Positions 45,592-54,100 of a DNA stretch of 64,000 bases are shown here, piece by piece (within the stretch, counting starts at the first letter, position 1; each line of letters opens with the position of its first letter). The stretch comes from Streptomyces sp. DvalAA-43. GTDB taxonomy: Bacteria; Actinomycetota; Actinomycetes; Streptomycetales; Streptomycetaceae. The notes beneath the pieces are model-generated. The model was given only the letters and a program-made list of their open reading frames with translations, had not been told where the DNA came from and did not search any database. The DNA lies in NCBI RefSeq assembly GCF_900091725.1, contig NZ_FMBW01000071.1:1-64000 (forward strand), given 5' to 3'. Both the position numbers and the translations under genes were made by a program.

Positions 45592-46572
45592 GTGGCGGAT
45601 GAGTGGCGTGGGTGGCAGGAGGCGGCAGAGACCGCTTTGTACGGGGACGGGGGGTTCTACCGGAGCCCCGAAGGGCCGGCGGGACACTTCCGCACCTCCG
45701 TGCACGCCTCCCCGCTCTTCGCCTCCGCCGTCGCCCGGCTGCTGGTCGGGACGGCACGGGAGCTGGGCACCCGGTCCGTCGACCTGGTGGATCTGGGCGC
45801 CGGCCGGGGCGAGCTGCTGACCGGGGTGCTGGCGGCGCTGCCGGGCGCGGGCGCCGACGGCCTCGACGTACGGGCGTACGCCGTGGAGCTGGCCGACCGG
45901 CCGCCCGGCCTGGATCCCCGGATCGAGTGGTGCGCCGAACCGCCGACGCGCACATACGGGCTGCTCTTCGCCAACGAGTGGCTGGACAACGTCCCGGCCG
46001 AGGTCGCCGAGACCGACGCGGACGGCGTCGACCGGTACGTCCTCGTCCGGGCGTCTGACGGCGCGGAACGGCTGGGCGCTCCGGTGACCGGGGCGGACGC
46101 CGCGTGGCTGCGCCGCTGGTGGCCGTCGGCCGGGCCGGGGGGCCGCGCGGAGATCGGCCGCCCCCGCGACGAGGCCTGGGCACGGGCGGTGGCCACGCTG
46201 GCCGGGGGGCTCGCCGTGGCGGTGGACTACGCCCATGTGCGGGAGGCCCGGCCGCCCTTCGGCACCCTGACCGGCTTCCGGGCCGGACGCGAGGTACGGC
46301 CGGTGCCGGACGGCAGCTGCGACCTCACCGCGCATGTGGCGCTGGACGCGTGCGCGGCGGCCGGGGCGGGGGCCGGGGCGCCGCCCGAGCTGCTGAGCCA
46401 GCGCGAGGCGCTGCGCCGCCTCGGTGTCAGCGGCGAGCGCCCGCCCCTGGCCCTGGCGTCGGCCGACCCGGCGGGCTACGTACGGGCGCTCGCCTCGGCG
46501 GGCGAGGCGGCGGAGCTGACGGCCCGGGGCGGCCTCGGCGATTTCGGCTGGCTGATGCAGCGCAGGGGCTGA
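45592..46572 (+). CDS. SAM-dependent methyltransferase of the MidA/NDUFAF7 family
   Basis: 326 residues from GTG at 45592 (GGTGGAG upstream). The pattern GFYRSPEGPAGHFRTSVHASPLFASAVARLL, followed by DLVDLGAGRGELLTGVL (motif I) and LLFANEWLDNVP, is that of COG1565/MidA proteins. The human member NDUFAF7 dimethylates Arg85 of the complex I subunit NDUFS2. The next gene here encodes the bacterial homologue of that very subunit, 52 bases downstream on the same strand, which strongly suggests a substrate relationship. Later motifs (VDYAHVREARPPFGTLTGFR) are also typical. Confidence 0.85.
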   Translation: MADEWRGWQEAAETALYGDGGFYRSPEGPAGHFRTSVHASPLFASAVARLLVGTARELGTRSVDLVDLGAGRGELLTGVLAALPGAGADGLDVRAYAVELADRPPGLDPRIEWCAEPPTRTYGLLFANEWLDNVPAEVAETDADGVDRYVLVRASDGAERLGAPVTGADAAWLRRWWPSAGPGGRAEIGRPRDEAWARAVATLAGGLAVAVDYAHVREARPPFGTLTGFRAGREVRPVPDGSCDLTAHVALDACAAAGAGAGAPPELLSQREALRRLGVSGERPPLALASADPAGYVRALASAGEAAELTARGGLGDFGWLMQRRG

Positions 46573-46624
46573 GAACGGGCGCCCTGGGCTCGGAGCCCCG
46601 GCGCGTTCACGCGATACTGACCGC

Positions 46625-47767
46625 ATGACGGAGACGACGGTCGGCATCGGCGGCGCGGCGGAGAGCACCGACATGGTGCTCAACATCGGCCCCCAGCACC
46701 CCTCCACCCACGGCGTGCTCCGACTGCGCATCGTCCTGGACGGCGAGCGCATCCAGCACGCCGAACCGGTCATCGGCTATATGCACCGCGGCGCGGAGAA
46801 GCTGTTCGAGGCCCGCGACTACCGGCAGATCGTGATGCTCGCCAACCGCCACGACTGGCTGTCGGCGTTCTCCAACGAGCTGGGCGTCGTGATGGCCGTG
46901 GAACGCATGCTCGGCATGGAGGTCCCGGAGCGCGCGGTCTGGACCCGCACCCTGCTCGCCGAGCTGAACCGGGTCCTGAACCATCTGATGTTCCTCGGTT
47001 CGTACCCGCTCGAACTCGGCGGGATCACCCCGGTCTTCCACGCCTTCCGCGAGCGCGAGGAGCTCCAGGCCGTGATGGAGGAGGTCTCAGGCGGCCGGAT
47101 GCACTACATGTTCAACCGGGTCGGCGGCCTCAAGGAGGACGTCCCGGCCGGCTGGCTCGGCCGGGTCCGGGACGCCGTCGCCTCGGTCCGCTCCCGGATG
47201 GACGTCTACGACGACCTGGTGCTCGGCAACGAGATCTTCCGGGGCCGCACCCGCGGGGTGGGCGTGCTCTCCGCCGAGGCCGTGCACGCGTACGGGGTGT
47301 CCGGGCCGATCGCCCGGGCCTCGGGCGTCGACTTCGACCTGCGGCGCGACGAGCCGTATCTCGCGTACGGGGAGCTCCAGGACACCCTGAAGGTGGTCAC
47401 CCGCACCGAGGGCGACTGCCTGGCCCGCTTCGAGTGCCTGCTGGAGCAGACGCACAACGCGCTGGACCTCGCGGACGCCTGCCTGGACCGGACGGCCGCC
47501 CTGGCGCCCGGCCCGATCAACCAGCGGCTGCCCAAGGTGCTCAAGGCTCCCGAGGGCCACACCTACGCCTGGACCGAGAACCCGCTCGGCATCAACGGCT
47601 ACTACCTGGTGTCCAAGGGCGAGAAGACCCCGTACCGGCTGAAGCTCCGCTCCGCCTCGTACAACAACATCCAGGCGCTCACCGAGCTGCTGCCGGGCAC
47701 GCTGGTCGCCGACATGGTGGCGATCCTGGGCTCGCTCTTCTTCGTCGTCGGCGACATCGACAAGTAG
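46625..47767 (+). CDS. nuoD: NADH-quinone oxidoreductase subunit D homologue (isolated copy)
   Basis: 380 residues, slightly shorter than main-operon NuoD (~430) at the N-terminus. LNIGPQHPSTHGVLRL, GYMHRGAEKLFEARDY (Arg55 aligns with the methylated Arg85 of NDUFS2), NRVLNHLMFLGSYPLELGG and FVVGDIDK at the end are family hallmarks of the 49-kDa quinone-module subunit. No other nuo gene is in the window, so it is a satellite copy; I recall a second nuoD at this position in S. coelicolor. Starts at ATG 46625 behind the MidA-type gene. Confidence 0.93.
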   Translation: MTETTVGIGGAAESTDMVLNIGPQHPSTHGVLRLRIVLDGERIQHAEPVIGYMHRGAEKLFEARDYRQIVMLANRHDWLSAFSNELGVVMAVERMLGMEVPERAVWTRTLLAELNRVLNHLMFLGSYPLELGGITPVFHAFREREELQAVMEEVSGGRMHYMFNRVGGLKEDVPAGWLGRVRDAVASVRSRMDVYDDLVLGNEIFRGRTRGVGVLSAEAVHAYGVSGPIARASGVDFDLRRDEPYLAYGELQDTLKVVTRTEGDCLARFECLLEQTHNALDLADACLDRTAALAPGPINQRLPKVLKAPEGHTYAWTENPLGINGYYLVSKGEKTPYRLKLRSASYNNIQALTELLPGTLVADMVAILGSLFFVVGDIDK

Positions 47768-47786
47768 GCGGCACCGGCGAGCAACC

Positions 47787-47857
47787 GGCATCGGCGAGCA
47801 AGGGCTGCCCCGGGTCCGGGGCAGCCCTTGCCTGTCTGTGCCTTGCTCGCCGATGCC
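47787..47857. terminator. terminator built of two mutually exclusive hairpins
   Basis: Hairpin A: GCAAGGGCTGCCCCGG (47798-47813) with its exact complement at 47816-47831. Hairpin B: GGCATCGGCGAGCAAGG (47787-47803) with its exact complement at 47841-47857. They share 47798-47803 and cannot form together. It lies between nuoD and the convergent gene ending at 47875, so it can serve both strands. Confidence 0.8.
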
Positions 47858-47874
47858 CTGCTTGTCCGTGCCGC

Positions 47875-48885
47875 CTACGAGATGGCGCTGCGCAGCTCCA
47901 CCACGTCCAGCTGCTCGGTCTCGTCGTGCGCGGTCAGGTCGATGACCTCGCCGACGACCCGGTTCCCGGGCGTGCCCGTACGGTGCGCGGCCAGCGCCTC
48001 CTCGCCCACCACGTCGGCGAGGTCCTCGTTCTGCACGGACTCGATCGCGGCGCGCGCCTTCTGCGTACCGAAGAAGTCGAAGCTGCCCTGCGGCACCAGG
48101 TGGCGGCGGGACGCCGCGTACGGGGCGACGGCGGTGGCGGCCGGTGCGGTGCGCGCCGGGGGCAGCGCGGCGGACTGCCGGGTCGGAGGCAGGGCGGCCG
48201 GCGGGCGCAGATGGTGCGCGCCGGTCCGGTCCTCGTCCGCGGCGTGCCTGCCCTGGCGCTCCTCCGCCTCCCGGGACCGCTCCGCGAGATCGCGCTTCCT
48301 GGCCTGCTCGGCGGTGCGGCGCGCCTCCTGGAGCGCCCCGTTGCGCGCGAGGTCCTCCAGCGCCTGGGCGGCCCGCAGATAGGCGGCCGGTGTCGGCGTG
48401 CTGCGGGCGGCGGGCAGCTCCCGGGGCGCGGCGGCTTCGAGCGCGAGCTGTCTGCGGCCCTCCAGCGCGCTGGCCCGCTCGGTCTCGGCGTTGGCGTACC
48501 GGCGCAGCAGCGCGGCGTGCTCCCCGCGGAGGTTGGCGAGCTCCACGCGCTTGCGGCGCAGCTTCGTCTCCAGCCGGGTGCGCAGCTCCCGCGACTCCTC
48601 CAGGTCGGTCTCCAGCTCGGCGATCCGCTCCTCGGCCCGCCACGCGTCACCGGCGCGGGCCCGGGTGAGCTCCGCGACCCGGCGGCCGGCCTCCCGGTCC
48701 CAGCTGCGCATCAGATACGCGCCGGTCACGGCGGCGGCCGCCGAGGCGGCCACCAGACCGCGCAGGACCAGGGGCTCGGCGAGCAGCCAGGCGCCCGAGG
48801 CACAGAGAACCGAGACTCCGACGACTGCCGACGACGGAAGGATTCTGTGCAGAGGTGGCGAATGGCGATGACGTCCACGTGGCAT
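47875..48885 (-). CDS. membrane-anchored coiled-coil protein of unknown function
   Basis: 336 residues. A histidine/arginine-rich start (PRGRHRHSPPLHR) precedes two membrane segments (SSAVVGVSVLCASGAWLLA and LVLRGLVAASAAAAVTGAYL). Residues ~65-160 form a long charged coiled coil (RAEERIAELETDLEESREL, LRRKRVELANLRGEHAALL). The rest is Ala/Pro/Arg-rich, ending with a small conserved-looking patch (NRVVGEVIDLTAHDETEQ). Domain order suggests a scaffold facing the cytoplasm. ATG at 48885. I do not recognise a family. Confidence 0.75.
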   Translation of the reverse strand: MPRGRHRHSPPLHRILPSSAVVGVSVLCASGAWLLAEPLVLRGLVAASAAAAVTGAYLMRSWDREAGRRVAELTRARAGDAWRAEERIAELETDLEESRELRTRLETKLRRKRVELANLRGEHAALLRRYANAETERASALEGRRQLALEAAAPRELPAARSTPTPAAYLRAAQALEDLARNGALQEARRTAEQARKRDLAERSREAEERQGRHAADEDRTGAHHLRPPAALPPTRQSAALPPARTAPAATAVAPYAASRRHLVPQGSFDFFGTQKARAAIESVQNEDLADVVGEEALAAHRTGTPGNRVVGEVIDLTAHDETEQLDVVELRSAIS

Positions 48886-48980
48886 GGCCTGAAATTTACC
48901 GTGTGTACGGGGCACTTGGGGGGCCGCCCGCCAATCTGTTCCCTCCCGGTTACCTGACGGCCCCTTTTCCCCCCGATTTC

Positions 48981-49967
48981 CTACTTCTCGACGAGGCCCT
49001 TCGTGCGCAGATAGTCCTTGGCCACATCGGCGGGCTTTGCGCGCTCGGCGTCGACCTTGCGGTTCAGTTCCGCGAGATCCTCGGTGGTGAGCGCCTCGGT
49101 GAGCTTGCCGAGTGCGTCGGCAATGTCCTGGGAACCGGCGTCCTCGGCATTGAGGACCGGCAGTACGTTGTCGGCGTTCTGGAGCTTCTTGTCGTCCTCC
49201 AGGAACACCAGGTCGTAGCTGTCCAGGACCGCGTCCGTGGTGGTGGTGAGGACCAGCTGGTCCTTCCCGTCCTTGACCGCCTGCTTGGACTGCGGGGTGC
49301 CGACTCCCTTGGGGTCGATTCCGGTGACGTCGATGCCGTACGTCTTCTTCAGACCGGGTGCGCAGAACGGCCGCACCTCGCACTCGTCACCCGCCGCGAT
49401 CTTCACTCCGACCTTCGACCTGCCGAGGTCCGAAAGGGTCTTGAGCTTGTTCTTCGCGGCGAATTCCTTGGTCACCGCGAAGGCGTTCTGGTCGACGGCC
49501 CGGCCGACCGGGAGGATCTTCAGTCCGCGCGGGGTGGCGAGCTTCTCCAGCGCGGCGACCGTGGCCGCCGCGTCCCCGGAGGCGACCGGCGCCTTCTCGG
49601 CCTTCTTCGCGCCGTTCACCTTGGCATTGAGGAATTCGGCGATCGTCGCGGCATATTCGGGGACGACGTCGATCTCGCCCTTCTCCAGGGACGGCTCGTA
49701 CAGCTCCCGGTTCGCCACCGTGGTGACGGAGGTGCTGTATCCGGCGTCGGCCAGGATCTGGGCGTACAGCTCCGCCAGCACCTTGGACTCGGTGAAGGAG
49801 GCCGCGCCGACGACCAGCGAGCCCTTCTTCCCGGAGCCCGCGCCGCCGCCGGAGGACGCCGGGCCCGCCTTGTCCTTCTCCAGGCTGTCGCCGCCGCAGG
49901 CGGCGAGCGAGCCGGCCAGCGCGATCATGCCGATGACCGCGCCGGTTATGCGCGAGGTCTTGCTCAT
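48981..49967 (-). CDS. osmoprotectant (glycine betaine/choline-type) ABC transporter substrate-binding lipoprotein
   Basis: 328 residues. Signal peptide with lipobox LAACGG (cleavage before Cys24), a Ser/Gly linker, then the OpuC/ProX-type domain: LVVGAASFTESKVLAELYAQILADAGY, then ELYEPSLEKGEIDVVPEYAATIAEF, and a cysteine pair (ECEVRPFC) probably forming a disulfide. Last gene of the minus-strand set permease-permease-binding protein. Compatible-solute uptake is the likely role; uptake of choline, carnitine or ergothioneine is possible. There is a ~110-base gap to the upstream permease. Confidence 0.9.
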   Translation of the reverse strand: MSKTSRITGAVIGMIALAGSLAACGGDSLEKDKAGPASSGGGAGSGKKGSLVVGAASFTESKVLAELYAQILADAGYSTSVTTVANRELYEPSLEKGEIDVVPEYAATIAEFLNAKVNGAKKAEKAPVASGDAAATVAALEKLATPRGLKILPVGRAVDQNAFAVTKEFAAKNKLKTLSDLGRSKVGVKIAAGDECEVRPFCAPGLKKTYGIDVTGIDPKGVGTPQSKQAVKDGKDQLVLTTTTDAVLDSYDLVFLEDDKKLQNADNVLPVLNAEDAGSQDIADALGKLTEALTTEDLAELNRKVDAERAKPADVAKDYLRTKGLVEK

Positions 49968-50075
49968 GGGTGTTCTCCGTCCACAGCAACAGGGTCCGAG
50001 GGTCTGTACGAGATGCGATCCGGGGATGGCGGACCGAATGGATCCGGGGGTGGCGGACCGGGTTTCATATGGCCG

Positions 50076-50777
50076 TCACGCCGCCGTCGCGTTCGCGCCG
50101 CCCGGTGCCGCCCGGCGGCGGCGCAGCGGTGACAGCAGCCGGTCCAGGCCCACCAGCACCGCCTCCACCAGCAGCGCGAGCACGGCGACCAGCACCGCCC
50201 CCGCGACCACCTGCGGGGTGTTGTACGTGTTGAACCCGGCGGTGATGATCCGGCCGAGGCCGCCCTGGCCGACCATCGCGGCGATCGTGGCGGTGGCGAC
50301 CACCTGGACCGCGGCGGAGCGCAGCCCGGTCATGATCATCGGGTAGGCCAGCGGAAGCTCGACCCGGAGGAAGAGCTGCCGCCCGGACATCCCCATGCCC
50401 CGGGCCGCCTCCGTCACCGACCGGTCGACCTCCGTCATCCCGACGTAGGCGTTGGTCAGCAGCGGCGGCACGGCGAACAGCACCAGCGCGATGACCGTCG
50501 GCACATATCCGGCGTTGCGCAGCGGCGAGACCATGAAGAGGGCCAGCACCGCGAAGACCGGGATCGCCCGCCCCACGTTGGAGAGGTTGACGGCCAGCGC
50601 GCCGCCCTTCCCTATGTGCCCGAGGAACAGCGCGACCGGCAGCGCGATCGCGCACGCCAGGGCGAGCGCGACGCCGCTGACGTACAGATGCTCGCCGAGC
50701 CGGTGGGCCGCCCCGCTCTCCCCCGACCAGTTGGCGCCGGTAGTGAGCCAGGTCCAGGCCTCGCCGAGAACTCCCAT
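50076..50777 (-). CDS. osmoprotectant ABC transporter permease
   Basis: 233 residues with five or six membrane segments. The EAA loop required for ATPase contact is ALTEAARGMGMSGRQ-like (VTEAARGMGMSGRQLFLRVELPLAYP, in part), followed by TATIAAMVGQGGLGRII. OpuCB/OpuCD type. Separated by 3 bases from the other permease gene, so the two are co-translated and likely form a heterodimer. Confidence 0.92.
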   Translation of the reverse strand: MGVLGEAWTWLTTGANWSGESGAAHRLGEHLYVSGVALALACAIALPVALFLGHIGKGGALAVNLSNVGRAIPVFAVLALFMVSPLRNAGYVPTVIALVLFAVPPLLTNAYVGMTEVDRSVTEAARGMGMSGRQLFLRVELPLAYPMIMTGLRSAAVQVVATATIAAMVGQGGLGRIITAGFNTYNTPQVVAGAVLVAVLALLVEAVLVGLDRLLSPLRRRRAAPGGANATAA

Positions 50778-50780
50778 GGG

Positions 50781-51491
50781 TCAGACCGCCTTTGCCACGG
50801 TGCCCGCGTCCGCGTGCGCGGCGCGTATTCGGGTCCAGGGGGTCAGCAGCCGCTGCACACCGAGCAGCAGCAGATCCGCGACGACCGCGAGCAGGACGCA
50901 CAGGACCGAGGCGGTGAGCACCTGGGCCTTGAAGAAGCTGGGGAGCGCGTCCCCTATGAGATTGCCGAGGCCGCCCCTGCCGATGATCGAGCCGACCGTC
51001 GTCAGCGCGATCGTCGACACCGTGGCGATCCGCACACCGGCCATCAGCGCGGGCATCGCCAGTGGGAGTTCGACCTCCCAGAGCAGCCGCACCGGCCCGT
51101 ACCCCATGCCCTTCGCGGCTTCCTTCGCCTCCTGGGGTACGGCTTCGAGACCGGCCAGGATGTTCCGCACCAGAATGGTCAGCGAATACAGCACCAGGCC
51201 GGTGACCACCAGCGCGGCGGAGAGCCCGAACAGCGGCAGCAGCAGCGAGAACATGGCGAGCGAGGGCACGGTGTAGAGGACCGTCGTCAGCCCGAGCACC
51301 GGCCCGGCGAAACGGCGGCTGCGGCGCGCGAGCAGCGCCAGCGGAAAGGCCACCAGGAGTCCGATCACCACTGATACGGCGGTGATCCAGATGTGCTGGA
51401 CCGTCGCATCGGTCAACTCCTGACTGCGGGTACGGAGATACTCCCCGCAGATCCAGTCGTTCGTCACCAGGCAGTTCTGTCCCGCGGCCAT
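50781..51491 (-). CDS. osmoprotectant ABC transporter permease
   Basis: 236 residues, six membrane segments. EAA loop PQEAKEAAKGMGYGPVRLLW; TTVGSIIGRGGLGNLIG downstream of it. First gene of the minus-strand transporter operon. The N-terminal 25 residues with three cysteines or tryptophans (NCLVTNDWICGEYL) project outside. ATG at 51491 is 131 bases from the divergent ATPase gene. Confidence 0.92.
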   Translation of the reverse strand: MAAGQNCLVTNDWICGEYLRTRSQELTDATVQHIWITAVSVVIGLLVAFPLALLARRSRRFAGPVLGLTTVLYTVPSLAMFSLLLPLFGLSAALVVTGLVLYSLTILVRNILAGLEAVPQEAKEAAKGMGYGPVRLLWEVELPLAMPALMAGVRIATVSTIALTTVGSIIGRGGLGNLIGDALPSFFKAQVLTASVLCVLLAVVADLLLLGVQRLLTPWTRIRAAHADAGTVAKAV

Positions 51492-51551
51492 CCGTCCCCC
51501 ACCTCCTCGTCACCGCTTCGTACGTATGTCTGGCGACCCTATCCTCGACCA

Positions 51552-51579
51552 CTGACAATCGCCGGAGCCGTTGTATTTC
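51552..51579 (+). promoter_or_regulatory. possible promoter of the ATPase gene
   Basis: CTGACA (51552-51557) and TATTTC (51574-51579) with a 16-base spacer lie ~43 bases before the ATPase start. The match is moderate. This 130-base gap must also hold the promoter for the divergent permeases. Confidence 0.35.
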
Positions 51580-51621
51580 AGCAACATGTCCTTCACAGAA
51601 CACGCGCCACAATGGGGAACC

Positions 51622-52800
51622 ATGATCCGTTTCGAGCACGTCACCAAGCGGTACGCGGACGGCACCACCGCCGTCGACGACCTTTCCTTCGAGGTCGCCG
51701 AGGGTGAACTGGTCACGCTCGTCGGACCGTCGGGCTGCGGCAAGACGACCACCATGAAGATGGTGAACCGGCTGATCGAACCGACCGAGGGCCGGATATT
51801 CGTCGACGGGGACGACATATCCGCCATCGACCCCGTCCGGCTGCGCCGCCGTATCGGTTATGTGATCCAGCAGGTGGGACTCTTCCCGCACCGCACGATC
51901 CTGGAGAACACCGCGACCGTCCCCCATCTCCTGGGCTGGAAACGGGGAAAGGGCCGGGAACGCGCGGCCGAACTCCTCGACCTCGTCGGACTTGACCCTT
52001 CCGTTTATGGCGACCGCTATCCGGAACAGCTCTCCGGCGGTCAGCGCCAACGCGTCGGCGTGGCAAGGGCACTGGCCGCGGACCCGCCGGTGCTGCTGAT
52101 GGACGAACCTTTCGGCGCGGTCGACCCGGTCGTACGGGAACGGCTGCAGAACGAATTCCTGAAACTTCAGGAACAGGTCCGCAAAACCGTCCTGTTCGTC
52201 ACGCACGACATCGAGGAAGCGGTCCGGCTCGGCGACCGGATCGCCGTCTACGGACAGGGCTCCATCGAGCAGTTCGACTCCCCGGCCACCGTGCTCGGCG
52301 CGCCCGCCACGCCCTATGTCGCGGACTTCGTCGGCGCCGACCGCGGCCTCAAGCGGCTCTCCGTGACCCCCATCGAGGAGGGCGACCTCGACCAGCCGCC
52401 GGTCGTCCACCTCGACGACTCGCTGGCGCGGGCGACCGAGCGGCTGCGGTCCGAGGGGGCGCGCTGGGCCGTCGTGCTGGACGGCCAGGACAATCTGCAC
52501 GGCTGGATCCCGGCCGACGGGACCGGGGGCGCCGGAGCAGGCGACACGGTGCGCGCGCACGCCCGCCGGATGGAGGCGTGGCTGCCCGTCGGCGCCCCGC
52601 TCAAGCAGGCCTTCGCCACCATGCTCCAGCACGACGCGGGCTGGATCGCCGTCATCGACGAGGAGAGCACCGGCCGGTTCCTCGGCGTGCTCACCCCGGC
52701 CCGGCTGCACGAGGCGCTGCGCCGCTCGATCGACGCGGACGCCCACGCCGTCCCGCGCGCCGAGGTGGCGGTCGAGACCGTGGAGAGCGTCGCGCGGTGA
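51622..52800 (+). CDS. osmoprotectant ABC transporter ATP-binding protein with CBS domains
   Basis: 392 residues. ATPase domain: Walker A GPSGCGKTT, Q-loop YVIQQVGLFPH, signature LSGGQRQRVGVARALA, Walker B VLLMDEPFGAVDP and H-loop FVTHDIEEA. The C-terminal half (~255-375) holds paired CBS-like repeats (VVHLDDSLARATERL, GRFLGVLTPARLHEAL), as in OpuA/OpuC ATPases that sense ionic strength. ATG at 51622 with GGGGAA upstream; an in-frame ATG 17 codons earlier lacks this. Unusually it is divergent from its permeases rather than first in their operon. Confidence 0.93.
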   Translation: MIRFEHVTKRYADGTTAVDDLSFEVAEGELVTLVGPSGCGKTTTMKMVNRLIEPTEGRIFVDGDDISAIDPVRLRRRIGYVIQQVGLFPHRTILENTATVPHLLGWKRGKGRERAAELLDLVGLDPSVYGDRYPEQLSGGQRQRVGVARALAADPPVLLMDEPFGAVDPVVRERLQNEFLKLQEQVRKTVLFVTHDIEEAVRLGDRIAVYGQGSIEQFDSPATVLGAPATPYVADFVGADRGLKRLSVTPIEEGDLDQPPVVHLDDSLARATERLRSEGARWAVVLDGQDNLHGWIPADGTGGAGAGDTVRAHARRMEAWLPVGAPLKQAFATMLQHDAGWIAVIDEESTGRFLGVLTPARLHEALRRSIDADAHAVPRAEVAVETVESVAR

Positions 52801-52836
52801 GCCGGTCCCTCCCGGCCCGCCGTGCGACGGTCCGGG

Positions 52837-53961
52837 TCAGTTCTCGCTGAGCCGGCTGCTCAGCCAGTCCAGCGCCGAGGGGATCTCCCGCCGCCAGGTG
52901 TTGAAGTTGTGCCCGCCGCTGTCGAGCACGATCGACGAGACCTGGGCGGGCGACTTCACCTTGGAGATGAACTGCCGCGTGGTGCGGTAGTTCCCCTCGC
53001 CGTGCCTGGAGGTCGTGACGAGGAAGGACGAGTCGGGCTGCCTCGGCATGTGGTCCAGACTCCACATCAGATCCGCGCGGTCCCGCGCGCTCTGGTCGCC
53101 CTGGAAGAGATCGCCGGTCGTCGGGTCCTCGGCCGCCTTGTAGTACGCGGAGAGCCCGACGCTGGCCGCGAACCGGTCCGGGTGGTGCAGCCCGATCTTC
53201 AGTGCGCAGTATCCACCGGTCGAGTTGCCGATGATGCCCCAGTTACGGGCCACCCTCCCGACCCGGTACGACTCGGAGATCGCCTGCGGCACGTCCTCGG
53301 CGAGATAGGTCTCGGTCTGCGGTCCGCCCTTGATGTCCACGCACTCGGTGTCCCTCGGCGGCGCGACCGTGGGCCGGAGCATCACCAGGATCATCGGCTG
53401 CGCCCGGCCCGCTTTCACTCGTTCGTGTGCCGTCCGGGGGTACTGGAGGCCCTTCAGGAGGTTCTCCGAGACGCCCGGGTAGCCGGTGAGCACGACGGCC
53501 GCGGGGAACTTGCGGCGGGCGAAGGCCGGCTGGAAGTACTCGGGCGGCAGGTACACGTACGCCGAGCTCTCGATCTTCGACTGGTGACCGGCGATGACGA
53601 CCTTGTCGATCCGCCCGCTCGTCGCGGGCCGCGGACCACCCGGCACGTCCGGCCGCTGGACCCCGACCCGGACGATGTTCTTGGAGGCCAGCGCCCCGGC
53701 CGCGTTGTCCGTGACGACCCCGAGGTCCTGCTTCTGGCCGAACAGATCGGCCCACGACCCGTAGAAGAGGAAGGAGTTGTTCGCCACCAGGGCCACCGTG
53801 ACGAAGACCGTCACCTGGGTCACCAGCAGCAGGCCGACCCTGCCGAACACCGCGGGAACGCTGCGCCGGGCCAGCCGGGGCCAGAGCCAGATGGTGGCCG
53901 CGAAGAACACCACGGCCATCGCGATGGCCAGAACCAGAAATGTTTTGCTGGTAAGACCCAT
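52837..53961 (-). CDS. membrane-anchored alpha/beta-hydrolase esterase (esterase D / antigen-85-like)
   Basis: 374 residues. Two N-terminal membrane segments (FLVLAIAMAVVFFAATIWLW and VGLLLVTQVTVFVTVALVA), then an exported hydrolase: strand KFPAAVVLTGYPG, nucleophile elbow GNSTGGYCALK (Ser), and the catalytic His in SGGHNFNTWRREI. Similar to the esterase/mycolyltransferase group. It is divergent from the lysyl-phosphatidylglycerol-synthase-like gene 140 bases away. In several bacteria such synthases are paired with hydrolases that remove the amino acid from the lipid, so that is a reasonable guess. Confidence 0.85.
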   Translation of the reverse strand: MGLTSKTFLVLAIAMAVVFFAATIWLWPRLARRSVPAVFGRVGLLLVTQVTVFVTVALVANNSFLFYGSWADLFGQKQDLGVVTDNAAGALASKNIVRVGVQRPDVPGGPRPATSGRIDKVVIAGHQSKIESSAYVYLPPEYFQPAFARRKFPAAVVLTGYPGVSENLLKGLQYPRTAHERVKAGRAQPMILVMLRPTVAPPRDTECVDIKGGPQTETYLAEDVPQAISESYRVGRVARNWGIIGNSTGGYCALKIGLHHPDRFAASVGLSAYYKAAEDPTTGDLFQGDQSARDRADLMWSLDHMPRQPDSSFLVTTSRHGEGNYRTTRQFISKVKSPAQVSSIVLDSGGHNFNTWRREIPSALDWLSSRLSEN

Positions 53962-54100
53962 GGGGGTGAGCTTTCTTGTCTGGAAATTTCCGTACGGCGG
54001 GTGAACCCACGGCCCGGAAGCCTCGTCCTACAGGTCGCACATCGTCCGGAGGGCTACGGCCGAAGGACTACAAGAATCTCTCGCGGAACCACGGGAAGCG

